From Mycobacterium ostraviense (GTDB taxonomy: Bacteria > Actinomycetota > Actinomycetes > Mycobacteriales > Mycobacteriaceae), in contig NZ_NKRE01000001.1 in NCBI RefSeq assembly GCF_002705925.1, positions 5,091,466-5,155,465 on the forward strand: 64,000 nt of DNA, in the 5' to 3' direction. This document shows positions 8,712-16,648 of the stretch, piece by piece. A program made the position numbers and the translations under genes. The notes beneath the pieces were generated by a model. It ran no database searches and was not told where the DNA came from. It saw only the letters and a list, made by a program, of their open reading frames with translations. The stretch's first letter is position 1. The number at the start of each line of letters is the position of its first letter.

Positions 8712-9257
8712 ATGACCTCCACGGAACGGCGGGCGTACGGCGAACTCGACCGCGCTCAGGTGGTGGCATGCCTGCACAACCTGGCCCGGCGGGTGGGCGT
8801 GCGGCAGGTGACGATGCGTGAGCTCGCCGCCGAACTCGGCGCCGCGGTCCCGTCGGTGTACTACCACGTCCCCGGCAAGCAAGCCGCCCTGGATCTGCTC
8901 GCCGAATCCGTTCTGGCCGACATCCCCGAACCCGAAGCCGGCCCCTGGGACACCCGGCTCACCGACCTTTACTGTGCCGCACGCGAAGTGATACTCGACG
9001 TGCCCGGCATCGCCGGCGTCCTGCAAACCAGCGGCGGCGGGGAACGCGCCCGCCGCCTGGACACACTGAGCCGCGCCCTTCTCGCCGAAGCCGGACTCGT
9101 AAAAAGCGTTGCTGCCGCGGCACATTCGGTGCTATACACCTATCTGCTCGGTTCGATCAGCCTGGAGGAGTCCCGCGGCAAGCGCCAGCCCGCATCGCGG
9201 TTCCGGGCCGGACTCGACGTCGTCATCGCCGGTATCAAGGCACGCGCGGAGCACTGA
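8712..9257 (+). CDS. TetR-family regulator
   Basis: A 181-residue protein with an N-terminal helix-turn-helix, VGVRQVTMRELAAELGAAVPSVYYHVPGK at about residues 28-57, with the YYHVPGK recognition-helix end typical of TetR. The C-terminal effector domain is helical and Ala-rich. Its TGA overlaps the ATG of the P450 gene (TGATG, one base), so translation is probably coupled. A regulator fused in operon with a P450 and divergent from a flavin/F420 enzyme usually responds to that pathway's substrate. This last point is inference. Confidence 0.88.
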   Translation: MTSTERRAYGELDRAQVVACLHNLARRVGVRQVTMRELAAELGAAVPSVYYHVPGKQAALDLLAESVLADIPEPEAGPWDTRLTDLYCAAREVILDVPGIAGVLQTSGGGERARRLDTLSRALLAEAGLVKSVAAAAHSVLYTYLLGSISLEESRGKRQPASRFRAGLDVVIAGIKARAEH

Positions 9258-10519
9258 TGAGCACCCCGAAGCTGAGGCCGCTGATTGTCGAAAACCACGA
9301 CAGCCCGTCCGGCCAGGACGCCGCCGCGGTGCTGAATCCGGATACGTATCTCGCCGGGGCGCCGTTCGAGGCGTTGAGCCGGTTACGGGCCCACGCGCCA
9401 GTGCATCCGGTGCAACTGACCGGACTGCCCAGAACGTGGTTGCTGACCCGCCACGCCGATGTGCGACTGGTCAGTCGCGACACCGAGGCGTTCACCAGCA
9501 GCAAGGGCAACACCCTGGTGGCTGTCGAGGCCGCGCCTGACTCGGCGATGCTGCCGGGAATCGACCCGCCGCGACACATCCACTACCGCAAGCTGATCAA
9601 CCAGGGCTTCAGCGCCCGCAATGTGCTGCGCCTGGAACCGCGGATGCGCCAAGTCGCCCGCGACATCGTCGCCAACATCATCGATAGGGGCGAATTCGAC
9701 GCCGTCACAGATATTTCCGCGGAAATATCGCTGCAGGTGATCGCCGAGGTTCTGGGTGTGCCCGCCGCGGACCGGATGGCCGTCTTCCGCTGGAGCAACG
9801 CGATCGGAAGCCTGGGTATCGAAGACTCCGACTACGCTCCCACACCCGAGGCGCTCGGGCAGGCGGTCACCGAAATGTTCGCCTACTGCGGCGAATTGGT
9901 CGAACACCGGCGGAAGCACGGCCTCACCGACGACATCCTGTCGGCTCTGCTCGTTGCCGAGGTCGACGGCGACCGGCTCAACCGCGACCAGCTCAACGAA
10001 TTCTTCCTGCTGCTGGCGATCGCCGGCAACGAGACCACCCGCAACACCCTCAGCCAGGGCATCCTGGCGCTGTCCGAGCACCCCGACCAACAGGCGCTGC
10101 TGGCTCGCGATCGTGACGCGGCCAAGCCCGCCGTCGAGGAACTGCTGCGCTGGGCCACCCCGGTGATGCACTTCCGCCGCACCGCCACTCGTGATGTCGA
10201 GATCCGTGGCCAGCACATCCGGGCCGGCGACTGGGTGCTCATGCACTACCTGTCGGCCAACCGCGACGAGGACGTGTTCGAGCGGGCCGCCGAGTTCGAC
10301 ATCACCCGCGAGCGGTCCGGTCTGGGGCCCGACCATGTCGCGTTCGGCGGCGGGGGAGTGCACTTCTGCCTGGGCGCTCAGCTGGCCCGTCTGGAACTGC
10401 GGGTCATGCTGGAAGAGTTGTACCCACGCGTGCCCGGCCTCGCCGTCACCGGGCCGCCCGACCGGCTGCGGTCCTCGTTCTTCCACGGGATCAAACGGCT
10501 GCCGTGTGCGGTGGGTTGA
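9257..10519 (+). CDS. Cytochrome P450
   Basis: A 420-residue soluble bacterial P450. The I-helix oxygen-binding motif is AGNETTRNT at about residue 256, the ExxR helix is EELLRW near 294, and the haem loop FGGGGVHFCLGAQLARLE places the thiolate Cys at about 370. The N-terminal region (YLAGAPFEALSRLRAHAPVHPV) and PGIDPPRHIHYRKLINQGFS are typical of mycobacterial CYPs acting on lipids or sterols. The exact CYP family cannot be assigned by eye. It starts at ATG 9257, overlapping the TetR stop, and probably draws electrons from a separate ferredoxin; none is adjacent. Confidence 0.95.
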   Translation: MSTPKLRPLIVENHDSPSGQDAAAVLNPDTYLAGAPFEALSRLRAHAPVHPVQLTGLPRTWLLTRHADVRLVSRDTEAFTSSKGNTLVAVEAAPDSAMLPGIDPPRHIHYRKLINQGFSARNVLRLEPRMRQVARDIVANIIDRGEFDAVTDISAEISLQVIAEVLGVPAADRMAVFRWSNAIGSLGIEDSDYAPTPEALGQAVTEMFAYCGELVEHRRKHGLTDDILSALLVAEVDGDRLNRDQLNEFFLLLAIAGNETTRNTLSQGILALSEHPDQQALLARDRDAAKPAVEELLRWATPVMHFRRTATRDVEIRGQHIRAGDWVLMHYLSANRDEDVFERAAEFDITRERSGLGPDHVAFGGGGVHFCLGAQLARLELRVMLEELYPRVPGLAVTGPPDRLRSSFFHGIKRLPCAVG

Positions 10520-10569
10520 GCAGCGGGCCGCTCGCCTTCGGCCGCAGTCGCCGCCACCGGGGATCGAGG

Positions 10570-12186
10570 TCAGTCGAGGTCGGCCGGGTCGAGCAGCTGC
10601 ACTTCCTCGAGATCCATCTCCGCCTGCACCTCACGCAGCACGATGTCATCGATCAAATTCTTGTTGCGCAGCGCGGTGACGGCCTGCCGCTGATAATCCA
10701 GAACGCCGAGCCGGACCCGCCGGACCAGATCGCAGTGTGCCGCCAGATCGCTGGTCGCGGAGTCGGCGCCGTTCGCCCCGACGAGTTCGGCGCGTTCTTT
10801 ATAATCGCGCTGCAGGCGTTTCACAATCTCGGTGCCGGCCCCGAGCGCGTCGGCGACCTCCGGCAAGGCTTCCAGGGCGGCCTCGGCGCTGCGAGTTCGG
10901 GCCAACTGCAACTCGTCGGCACGAGTGACGTCGTCCGGCATTCGGGCCCAGCGGACCACCGCGGGCAGTGAGCTGCCCTGGACCAGCACCGTCACCAGAA
11001 TCACGATCGACACGACAAAGATGATCAGGTTGCGGTCGGGGAACGGTGCGCCGCTTCGCGTGGTCATCGGGACCGCGAGCGCTGCCGCCAGCGAGACCGC
11101 GCCGCGGAATCCGGCCCAGCTGGTCACACAGCGCTGGCGAAAGCCGACGTGGGGGTGGGGTTTGCGCAAGGACCGGTCCACCGCGCGTCCCAGTAGGGTG
11201 GTCACCTCGACCCACACGATTCGGGTTGCGACGACCACGCCCGTGACGACCAATGCCAGGACGGTGGCGCGACGCAGTCCGCCGCCGACGTCGGAGATGT
11301 GCTCGATCGCGCCGGGGATCTGGACCCCGACGAAGACCCACAACGACCCGTTGATGAGGAAAGTCGAGATGTCCCAGAATGCGAACGATTGCAGGCGGGA
11401 ACGCGCCCGAATCACCCGCGGGCCGGTGTAAGCGAGCACCAGCGCTGACACCATGACCGCGACGACGCCGCTGCAGTGCAGCGATTGGGCGAGCAGGAAC
11501 GCCGCGAACGGCGTCATCATGCTCAGTGCGCCTTCCTCGAGCGGTGCGTCAATCCTGCGGCGCAGCATCGTCACCAGCCCCCCGACCAACAGCCCCGCGG
11601 CGATCCCGCCCAGATAAGAGGCGACAAAACGGCCGACCAGGGCGGCCGGCCCGATCCCCGGCGCACCTTCGGCGACGGCCACGGTCACGGCGAAGAGGAC
11701 CAGCGCCGTTCCGTCGTTGATGAGGCTCTCGCCTTTCAAGACGGTGAGCGTGCGCCGCGGCAATCGTTTGGCCAGGCCGGCCACCGCGGCGGCGTCGGTG
11801 GGCGAGAGCACCGCACCCAGCACCGCCGCAGCGTGTGACTCCATGCCGAATGCTCGTGCGGTCCATGACACGGCTACCGCGGTGGCAATCACCAAACCCA
11901 CGCTGAACATGATGATGACGCGCAAGTTCCAGCGGATTTCACGGAAGCTGGTGTTCAGGCTTTCCCAGTAAAGGATCGCCGGAAGGAATAGCAGCAGCAC
12001 GATTTCGCCGTCGATCTCGACGCTTCCGAACCGGGGGATGAGACCCAGCAGCGCGCCCAGCAGGATGAGCAAGACCGGCGGTCCCACCCGGTAGCGGCGA
12101 CCCAGAAGGGTTCCGGCAACCACGGTGGCGACGAGCGTGACGATAACGACGAGGCCGAACACCAGCCCATCTTCGCCTAAGGACAC
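10570..12186 (-). CDS. yjcE: Na+/H+ antiporter, CPA1 family (YjcE-like)
   Basis: A 538-residue integral membrane protein with about 12 hydrophobic segments in the first 410 residues and a hydrophilic cytoplasmic tail. CPA1/NhaP hallmarks are present: LLLFLPAILYWESLNTSF in an early helix, LSPTDAAAVAGLAKRLPRR (the ion-binding TD pair) and LKGESLINDGTALVLF. The tail has a helical stretch ending in LEEVQLLDPADLD. It would exchange Na+ or K+ for protons. It lies 27 bases after the DUF5685-like gene on the same strand, so it is probably the second gene of an operon. It resembles M. tuberculosis Rv2287. Confidence 0.92.
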   Translation of the reverse strand: MSLGEDGLVFGLVVIVTLVATVVAGTLLGRRYRVGPPVLLILLGALLGLIPRFGSVEIDGEIVLLLFLPAILYWESLNTSFREIRWNLRVIIMFSVGLVIATAVAVSWTARAFGMESHAAAVLGAVLSPTDAAAVAGLAKRLPRRTLTVLKGESLINDGTALVLFAVTVAVAEGAPGIGPAALVGRFVASYLGGIAAGLLVGGLVTMLRRRIDAPLEEGALSMMTPFAAFLLAQSLHCSGVVAVMVSALVLAYTGPRVIRARSRLQSFAFWDISTFLINGSLWVFVGVQIPGAIEHISDVGGGLRRATVLALVVTGVVVATRIVWVEVTTLLGRAVDRSLRKPHPHVGFRQRCVTSWAGFRGAVSLAAALAVPMTTRSGAPFPDRNLIIFVVSIVILVTVLVQGSSLPAVVRWARMPDDVTRADELQLARTRSAEAALEALPEVADALGAGTEIVKRLQRDYKERAELVGANGADSATSDLAAHCDLVRRVRLGVLDYQRQAVTALRNKNLIDDIVLREVQAEMDLEEVQLLDPADLD

Positions 12187-12213
12187 ATCGATCCCGCGAC
12201 CACATGGCCTGAA

Positions 12214-13341
12214 TTACGAGCAGTCGCAACAGTCTCCACAGTCGCAGCAGTCTCCGCAGTCGCAGCAGTCTCCGTCGCAGCAGCAGTCTCCACAGTCGCA
12301 GCAGCAATCACAGCAACATGCGTCGGTGCAGGTGTTCCAGCATCCCTGTTTGGGACTTTGCTCCGGATTGGGCGGTAGCTCACCCGGATCGCCCGGGTAG
12401 GGGCCGGCGCCCATCGCCTGGTCGCCGAAGTTGATCCCGTCCTGCTCGCCATGCGGTGTTCCGCCGCGCGCGGTGTAACCGGCTCGGTTGAAGGTGCGCG
12501 ATATCGCGCGGCGCACCTCGCGGGTCAGCAACCGCCGCGCCAGTCGTCCATCGGTGAAGTCGACGTCGGCCAATGCCAGTTCGATGCCCCGCGCCGCGTC
12601 GTCGCACAGGGTGCGGGCCGCCGCGGCGGGTGTTCCCGTGGCCGCCAACGGGTTCCACTTTCCGTGAGCCGCGTCGTCGCGGCAATCCTCGACCGCGTCG
12701 AGCACATGTGCGGTCCGCCCGAACAGCCGCCCAACCTCACGCAGCGGCTCCTGGTTGGCCGGTCGGCCGGCCAACACCGCGGTATATGCGAAGGCCGCGG
12801 CGACCGCGGTCTCGGTGGGTTCGGTCACCAGCAGTAGCGAGCAGCCCGGGCCCGCCCGACCGACCATCGCCTCGAGCTCGGTCTGCCGGTCGATCGCGGC
12901 GACCAGCACGCCGGTGTCGAATCCCAGGGAGTTTCCGGCATCGGTGCCCTGGCGCACCCAGCGATCGGCGATGCGGCGCGCCGCCACCCGCACCGGGGCC
13001 GCACCGACCACGCCGTCACGGTCGTCGACGTGATCGCGCACCCGCGCAGCGGCCAGTGCCAGCGACACCACGGCGGCCAGTCGCACGCACTCACCGGTCG
13101 CCACGTCCGCACGCCGCATGCCGCGCAATGGACACCGACGGGCGGTCCGTCGCGTTGGTCGCGTGTCGGACTGCGCCTCGACCAGCAGCGAGACCACCAA
13201 GCCGTCGTAGTTGGTGGCGATCCGCGCGGCCTGGCCGTAGTCGTCGCGCAGCGCCAGGCACAGTCCGCATAACTGCGCTCGCCATATTGCCGTGAGTTCG
13301 CCACCGAGCCGGTGACGGCACGGCCGGATGATGCCAAACAC
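12214..13341 (-). CDS. DUF5685-like protein with a Cys-rich C-terminal tail
   Basis: A 375-residue soluble protein from GTG 13341. The N-terminus (FGIIRPCRHRLG, LCGLCLALRDDYGQ, TNYDGLVVSLLVEAQ, ARRCPL) matches what I recall of the actinobacterial DUF5685 family, with early conserved Cys residues (CxxxxxxxxxxC and LCGLC). The middle is helical. The last 42 residues contain 21 Cys; the final 34 are 19 Cys, 10 Asp, 4 Gly and one Ser, built partly from GDCCDC units. Such a tail should bind metal ions or clusters or be cross-linked, but no function is established here. It is cotranscribed with the antiporter downstream. Confidence 0.8.
   Translation of the reverse strand: MFGIIRPCRHRLGGELTAIWRAQLCGLCLALRDDYGQAARIATNYDGLVVSLLVEAQSDTRPTRRTARRCPLRGMRRADVATGECVRLAAVVSLALAAARVRDHVDDRDGVVGAAPVRVAARRIADRWVRQGTDAGNSLGFDTGVLVAAIDRQTELEAMVGRAGPGCSLLLVTEPTETAVAAAFAYTAVLAGRPANQEPLREVGRLFGRTAHVLDAVEDCRDDAAHGKWNPLAATGTPAAAARTLCDDAARGIELALADVDFTDGRLARRLLTREVRRAISRTFNRAGYTARGGTPHGEQDGINFGDQAMGAGPYPGDPGELPPNPEQSPKQGCWNTCTDACCCDCCCDCGDCCCDGDCCDCGDCCDCGDCCDCS
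12217..12320 (-). repeat. 18-base tandem repeat encoding GDCCDC units
   Basis: On the + strand the unit cagtcgcagcagtctccg recurs with small changes (cag inserted or g/a swaps), giving GDCCDC, GDCCCDGDCCDC and related hexads on the coding strand. The 6-codon period shows the Cys tail grew by in-frame duplication, so copy number may vary between strains. Confidence 0.75.
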
Positions 13342-13519
13342 GCGTTGAAGCTACCGGACTGGGGCTGGACTAGGGCCGGACTCGCGCCCGGAAACGCCGC
13401 GCAGTTGAGCGGCGCGAGAGTTCGCCCGGGTTGCCGGCACTCGCCGGCCAAGCAAACGTCCTTGCCGGCCAACGCGATCCCGATCAGGCGACTATGCTGC
13501 AAACCCTGATTGAAGGGCG

Positions 13520-13966
13520 GTGTTGATGAAGATCAGACTCATGGTGACCGTCGTCATGGTTGTCTTGTCGGTGGTGCTGGGCTGCATCGGCTGTGCCAGC
13601 AAGGCTCGGCCACCGGCGACCAAAACCATTGACGTGTCGATGGATGACGTGTTGAGGCAAAGCGCGATCGAACGCGATGTCACCATGTCGGTTGGTGACA
13701 CGCTGCAGGTGACGCTGGGGTCGAATTACACCACCCCGTTCCGATGGGCAGAAGATATGAAAATCGGCGACGCCACGGTTCTGAAGCAGGTCGATCACCG
13801 GTATGTGCGGCCAGACACCGACATGATGGGCGCGCCCGGCACCGAGGTGTGGACGTTCACGGCGCTCAAGCCCGGCACCACCACCATCACCACCGGCTAC
13901 GCCAGCTTCGTGGGCGGCGACAACGCGCCGACGTGCACCTTCACCGGGAAAGTGACTGTGCAATAG
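13520..13966 (+). CDS. Chagasin-like (I42) cysteine-protease inhibitor lipoprotein
   Basis: A 148-residue exported protein. The start is GTG 13520 or ATG 13526, both downstream of GAAGGGCGG. A hydrophobic leader ends in VVLGC/CIGC, a lipobox. The mature part has the I42 loops: GDTLQVTLGSNYTTPFRW (the NPTTGY-W-like loop) and PGTEVWTFTALKPGTTTI (the GxxG-W-F loop). Chagasin-type inhibitors block papain-like cysteine proteases, and bacterial members are usually periplasmic or surface lipoproteins. It sits between the DUF5685-like gene and the IS-split exported hydrolase and transcribes alone. Confidence 0.78.
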   Translation: MLMKIRLMVTVVMVVLSVVLGCIGCASKARPPATKTIDVSMDDVLRQSAIERDVTMSVGDTLQVTLGSNYTTPFRWAEDMKIGDATVLKQVDHRYVRPDTDMMGAPGTEVWTFTALKPGTTTITTGYASFVGGDNAPTCTFTGKVTVQ

Positions 13967-14086
13967 CGTGTGCCGCACGAGCTGCGACGTCGAGACCGGC
14001 ACCAGCGCGGGAGAATTCGAGTGGACGCCGCGCTGATGACGGTCTCGGCTAAAGCCGCTCACGCGGGGTGTTCGGTCGTGGTCGGC

Positions 14087-14212
14087 GGTGTTGTCACCGG
14101 CGGGGTCGAGGGTTTGGTTGTTACCGGTGGTGTTGTCACCGGCGGGGTCGAGGGTTTGGTTGTTACCGGTGGTGTTGTCACCGGCGGGGTCGAGGGTTTG
14201 GTTGTTACCGGA
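14087..14212 (-). repeat. Three tandem 42-base repeats in the stalk of the split gene
   Basis: Units at 14087-14128, 14129-14170 and 14171-14212 are identical by eye. Each encodes 14 residues of Thr/Pro-rich stalk (TTPVTTKPSTPPV). Exact identity points to recent expansion or homogenisation. Such stalks usually carry a domain through the cell wall. Confidence 0.85.
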
Positions 14213-14889
14213 GTGGTTGCGTTCGGGATGCATCGTTCTGGATTGTGGCCGCAGTGATACCCGGGAGGACATTCGACGCAGACATACGTCGGCGACGGCG
14301 GTGTCCCGCCGCCGGGCAGATCGTCACAGATACCGTCGCCGTTCAAGTCCACGCACGGGAGTTTCTTTTGTCCCGACGGTACGAGCCAGTCTTTACCGAC
14401 ATACTGCACCCAGATCGGCTCGGTAACGCTTGAGCCGAAGATGGCGCTGGTCCTGGTGCTTTTCGTGGTGTGGGGCGTGCCGTTATACACCGAATACCTG
14501 ATCCATGGCCCGGTACTGCCTGCCGCCGCACCGGATTCCTTATCGAGGTAATCCGGTGCCGCAATTGCGATGTGCCCGTATTCGGTGCGGCCCGGGATGC
14601 TATGTGCTGAGGCGACGACAAACTGACCCTGATTTGCCAGATCCGTGACCTCGGACCCGGGATTGATTCCTACGCCGACGAGCTTCCAGCCGCTTCTGTC
14701 TGGATTCTTGACGGCTTGCGCGAGGAACTCGTTCATCTTGTCGGCATTACGCAGCTTTTCGTCGTAGACGCCGTCGTAGGCGCGATCTCTGAAATATGGA
14801 ATATCCAGGATCGCTCCGAGAGCGCCAAGATACCAATTGCAGGCTCGTAGCGAATAGGGAGCCCACGGCTTGTCGGAGGCGGCCGAAAG

Positions 14890-15318
14890 TGAGGTTCCCC
14901 CCAAACCGTAGAGGCATCGACAATGAGGAGCACGATGCCAGAGAAGCGGATGAAGTACGACCGGGAGTTCCGTGAGGGGGCTGTCCGGATCGTCGAGGAG
15001 ACGGGGAAACCGATCGCTCAGGTCGCGCGCGACCTGGGTGTCAACGAGGGGACGCTGGGTAACTGGGTCGCCCAGGCCCGCGCCAAGCGCGACGGCGACG
15101 GTGAGTTGAGCGGCGATGATGTCGCCGAGCTCAAGCGGCTGCGTGCCGAGGTCGCTGAATTGAGGATGGAGCGTGATGTCCTCAAGCGATGCGTGGTCCT
15201 GTGGGTGAAGGAGGCGACGGCACGATCGGGATGGTCAGCCCCATCAACTACGAGAACGCTGCGGCCACCAACCGGGAAGCCGCATAGAGGAAACCTCCAC
15301 GATTTGGGGGGAACCACA
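14890..15318 (+). mobile_element. IS3-family element, internally deleted, with TIRs and 4-base target repeat
   Basis: The ends are TG and CA. The left end reads TGAGGTTCCCCCCAAA and the right-end reverse complement TGTGGTTCCCCCCAAA. The similarity goes on: 20 of 22 bases match in GGTTCCCCCCAAAYCGTRGAGG-type terminal repeats. AAAG flanks both ends (14886-14889 and 15319-15322). The 429-base element keeps OrfA and only the last codons of OrfB, so it cannot move without help from a full copy elsewhere. Confidence 0.88.
14935..15287 (+). pseudogene. IS3 OrfA joined to the end of OrfB by deletion
   Basis: ATG 14935 (AGGAGCACG upstream) starts a typical IS3 OrfA: KYDREFREGAVRIVEETG, QVARDLGVNEGTLGNW (helix-turn-helix), and the leucine-zipper stretch LKRLRAEVAELRMERDVLKR. 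After WVKEATAR (about 15228) the next recognisable sequence, in another frame, is GTIGMVSPINYENAAATNRE and a TAG at 15285, which is the usual C-terminus of an IS3 OrfB. The DDE catalytic domain, about 800 bases, is missing. The OrfA frame then reads out of the element to 15711 without meaning. Confidence 0.85.
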
Positions 15319-15952
15319 AAAGAGCGTCCACGAACCCTTGCCGCATCAGCTTCTTCGCGAGGTCGATGGCGTCCTGATAGGGAATTTTGCGGTTTTGCTC
15401 CCATGACACCACCACATAACAGGCCGCGGGTGGGTGGGGGCTTTGCATATCGTCCTCGCACTGCTGGGCAGCATCCAGCAATCGACCCGCGTGCTTTCTA
15501 TCGGCGGCCGGGCCCCGTTCCGCGTCCGGTGCGCCTTTTGTGGGCTCGCACGCGGCACCATTTCCGCAATTACTCGGCTGGCGGCTACAGGCAACCGGTA
15601 TCACCGCGCCGAACGTCATCAATGTCACACCCACGAGCACCACGAACCAGCGTAGCTTCCCGCCATGGCTCCGCGGAAAAGCGGCAAAACCGTTTCGGGC
15701 GACGCCGGTGAACGGCAAGTGCAAACTCTTCATGTAAATCCCCCTCCCGCAGGCCAGCGCCTCGGCATAGTGCCACACTGCATCCACCAATCCGGCAGCT
15801 GCTAGGGCCCTTCGGCCTCATCGGCCGATTGCCTAAGAAATCGGGGACCGGTGACTCAGGTAATTGCCGCAGCACGGCTTTCGGTCTGGCGTGCTCGCGC
15901 TAGGCTACGCAGCAACGTCAGCTCGCGACGCGCCGTCGAAAGGTCCAGGGTG

Positions 15953-16645
15953 ATGAGCACTGTCGTAGATTTTCACTTCGACCCCATGTGCCCGTTCGCC
16001 TATCAGACCTCGATCTGGATCCGTGACGTCCGTGCGCAGTTGGGTATCGCCGTCAATTGGCGGTTCTTCAGCCTCGAGGAGATCAACCGGGTAGCCGGCA
16101 AGAAGCACCCCTGGGAACGTGACTGGTCCTACGGCTGGTCTCTGATGCGCATCGGCGCGTTGCTGCGCCGCAGCGACATGTCGTTGCTCGACCGGTGGTA
16201 CGCGGCGATCGGTAACGAACTGCACGGTCTCGGCGGCAAACCGCACGATCCCGCGGTGGCCCGCCGGCTGCTGGGCGAGATCGGTGTTGACGCGGCGATT
16301 CTCGATGCGGCCCTTGCGGATCCGAGCACCCACGACGAGGTCCGCGCGGAGCATCAGCGGGTTGTCGATGCCGGCGGATACGGCGTGCCGACGCTGTTCA
16401 TCGAGGGGCAATGCCTGTTCGGGCCGGTACTGGTGGACCCACCCACCGGGCCGGACGCGCTCAAGCTGTGGAACGTGGTCACCGGTATGGCCGAATTACC
16501 GCATGTCTACGAGCTGCAGCGGCCGAAGTCACCGGCCGATGCCGACCTCATCGCCCAAACTCTGCGGCCATACCTCGACGGCCGTGACTGGGTCAGCATC
16601 AACCGCGGCGAGGTGGTCGACATCGACAGGCTGGCCGGGCGTTAA
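15953..16645 (+). CDS. DsbA-family thioredoxin-fold protein, CPFA active site
   Basis: A 230-residue protein from ATG 15953. VVDFHFDPMCPFAYQTSIWI is the beta1-helix1 start of DsbA/HCCA-isomerase-like folds. A long helical insertion follows (RIGALLRRSDMSLLDRWY), and the cis-Pro loop is GVPTLFIEGQCLFGP. The motif is CPFA, so the resolving Cys of CxxC is absent. That excludes a normal two-Cys disulfide oxidant; it could be a thiol transferase or isomerase using mycothiol with one Cys, or a carrier-type enzyme. No signal peptide, so cytosolic. It converges on the acyl-CoA-dehydrogenase-like gene with a three-base gap. Confidence 0.82.
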   Translation: MSTVVDFHFDPMCPFAYQTSIWIRDVRAQLGIAVNWRFFSLEEINRVAGKKHPWERDWSYGWSLMRIGALLRRSDMSLLDRWYAAIGNELHGLGGKPHDPAVARRLLGEIGVDAAILDAALADPSTHDEVRAEHQRVVDAGGYGVPTLFIEGQCLFGPVLVDPPTGPDALKLWNVVTGMAELPHVYELQRPKSPADADLIAQTLRPYLDGRDWVSINRGEVVDIDRLAGR

Positions 16646-16648
16646 AGG

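Larger units (their letters stand above)
14059..15733 (-). pseudogene. Exported hydrolase-like protein split by an IS3 element
   Basis: The N-terminal part (15733 to 15319) starts at ATG 15733 with GGGAGGGGG upstream and has one membrane/signal segment (WFVVLVGVTLMTFGAVIPV). It ends FVDAL. The C-terminal part (14885 to 14059) resumes SAASDKPWAPYSLRACNWY. Joined with one AAAG copy, the gene is 1,242 bases, exactly 413 codons plus stop. The catalytic-looking residues are Cys in ACNWYLGAL and His in YGHIAIAAP, as in CHAP/NlpC-like peptidoglycan hydrolases (inference). The tail has DLNGDGICDDL (a calcium-loop type), CVECPPGYHCGHNPERC and a TTPVTTKPSTPP repeat stalk. It is inactive as it stands. 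Confidence 0.82.

Noticed and set aside
12217..12330. Gln/Ser-rich + strand protein from the repeats
   Set aside because: The + strand reading (SQQSPQSQQ) is the complement of the Cys tail; it lacks a start in context and a conserved body.
14087..14212. CRISPR-like array
   Set aside because: The three 42-base repeats are directly adjacent with no spacers and lie in frame inside a coding stalk.
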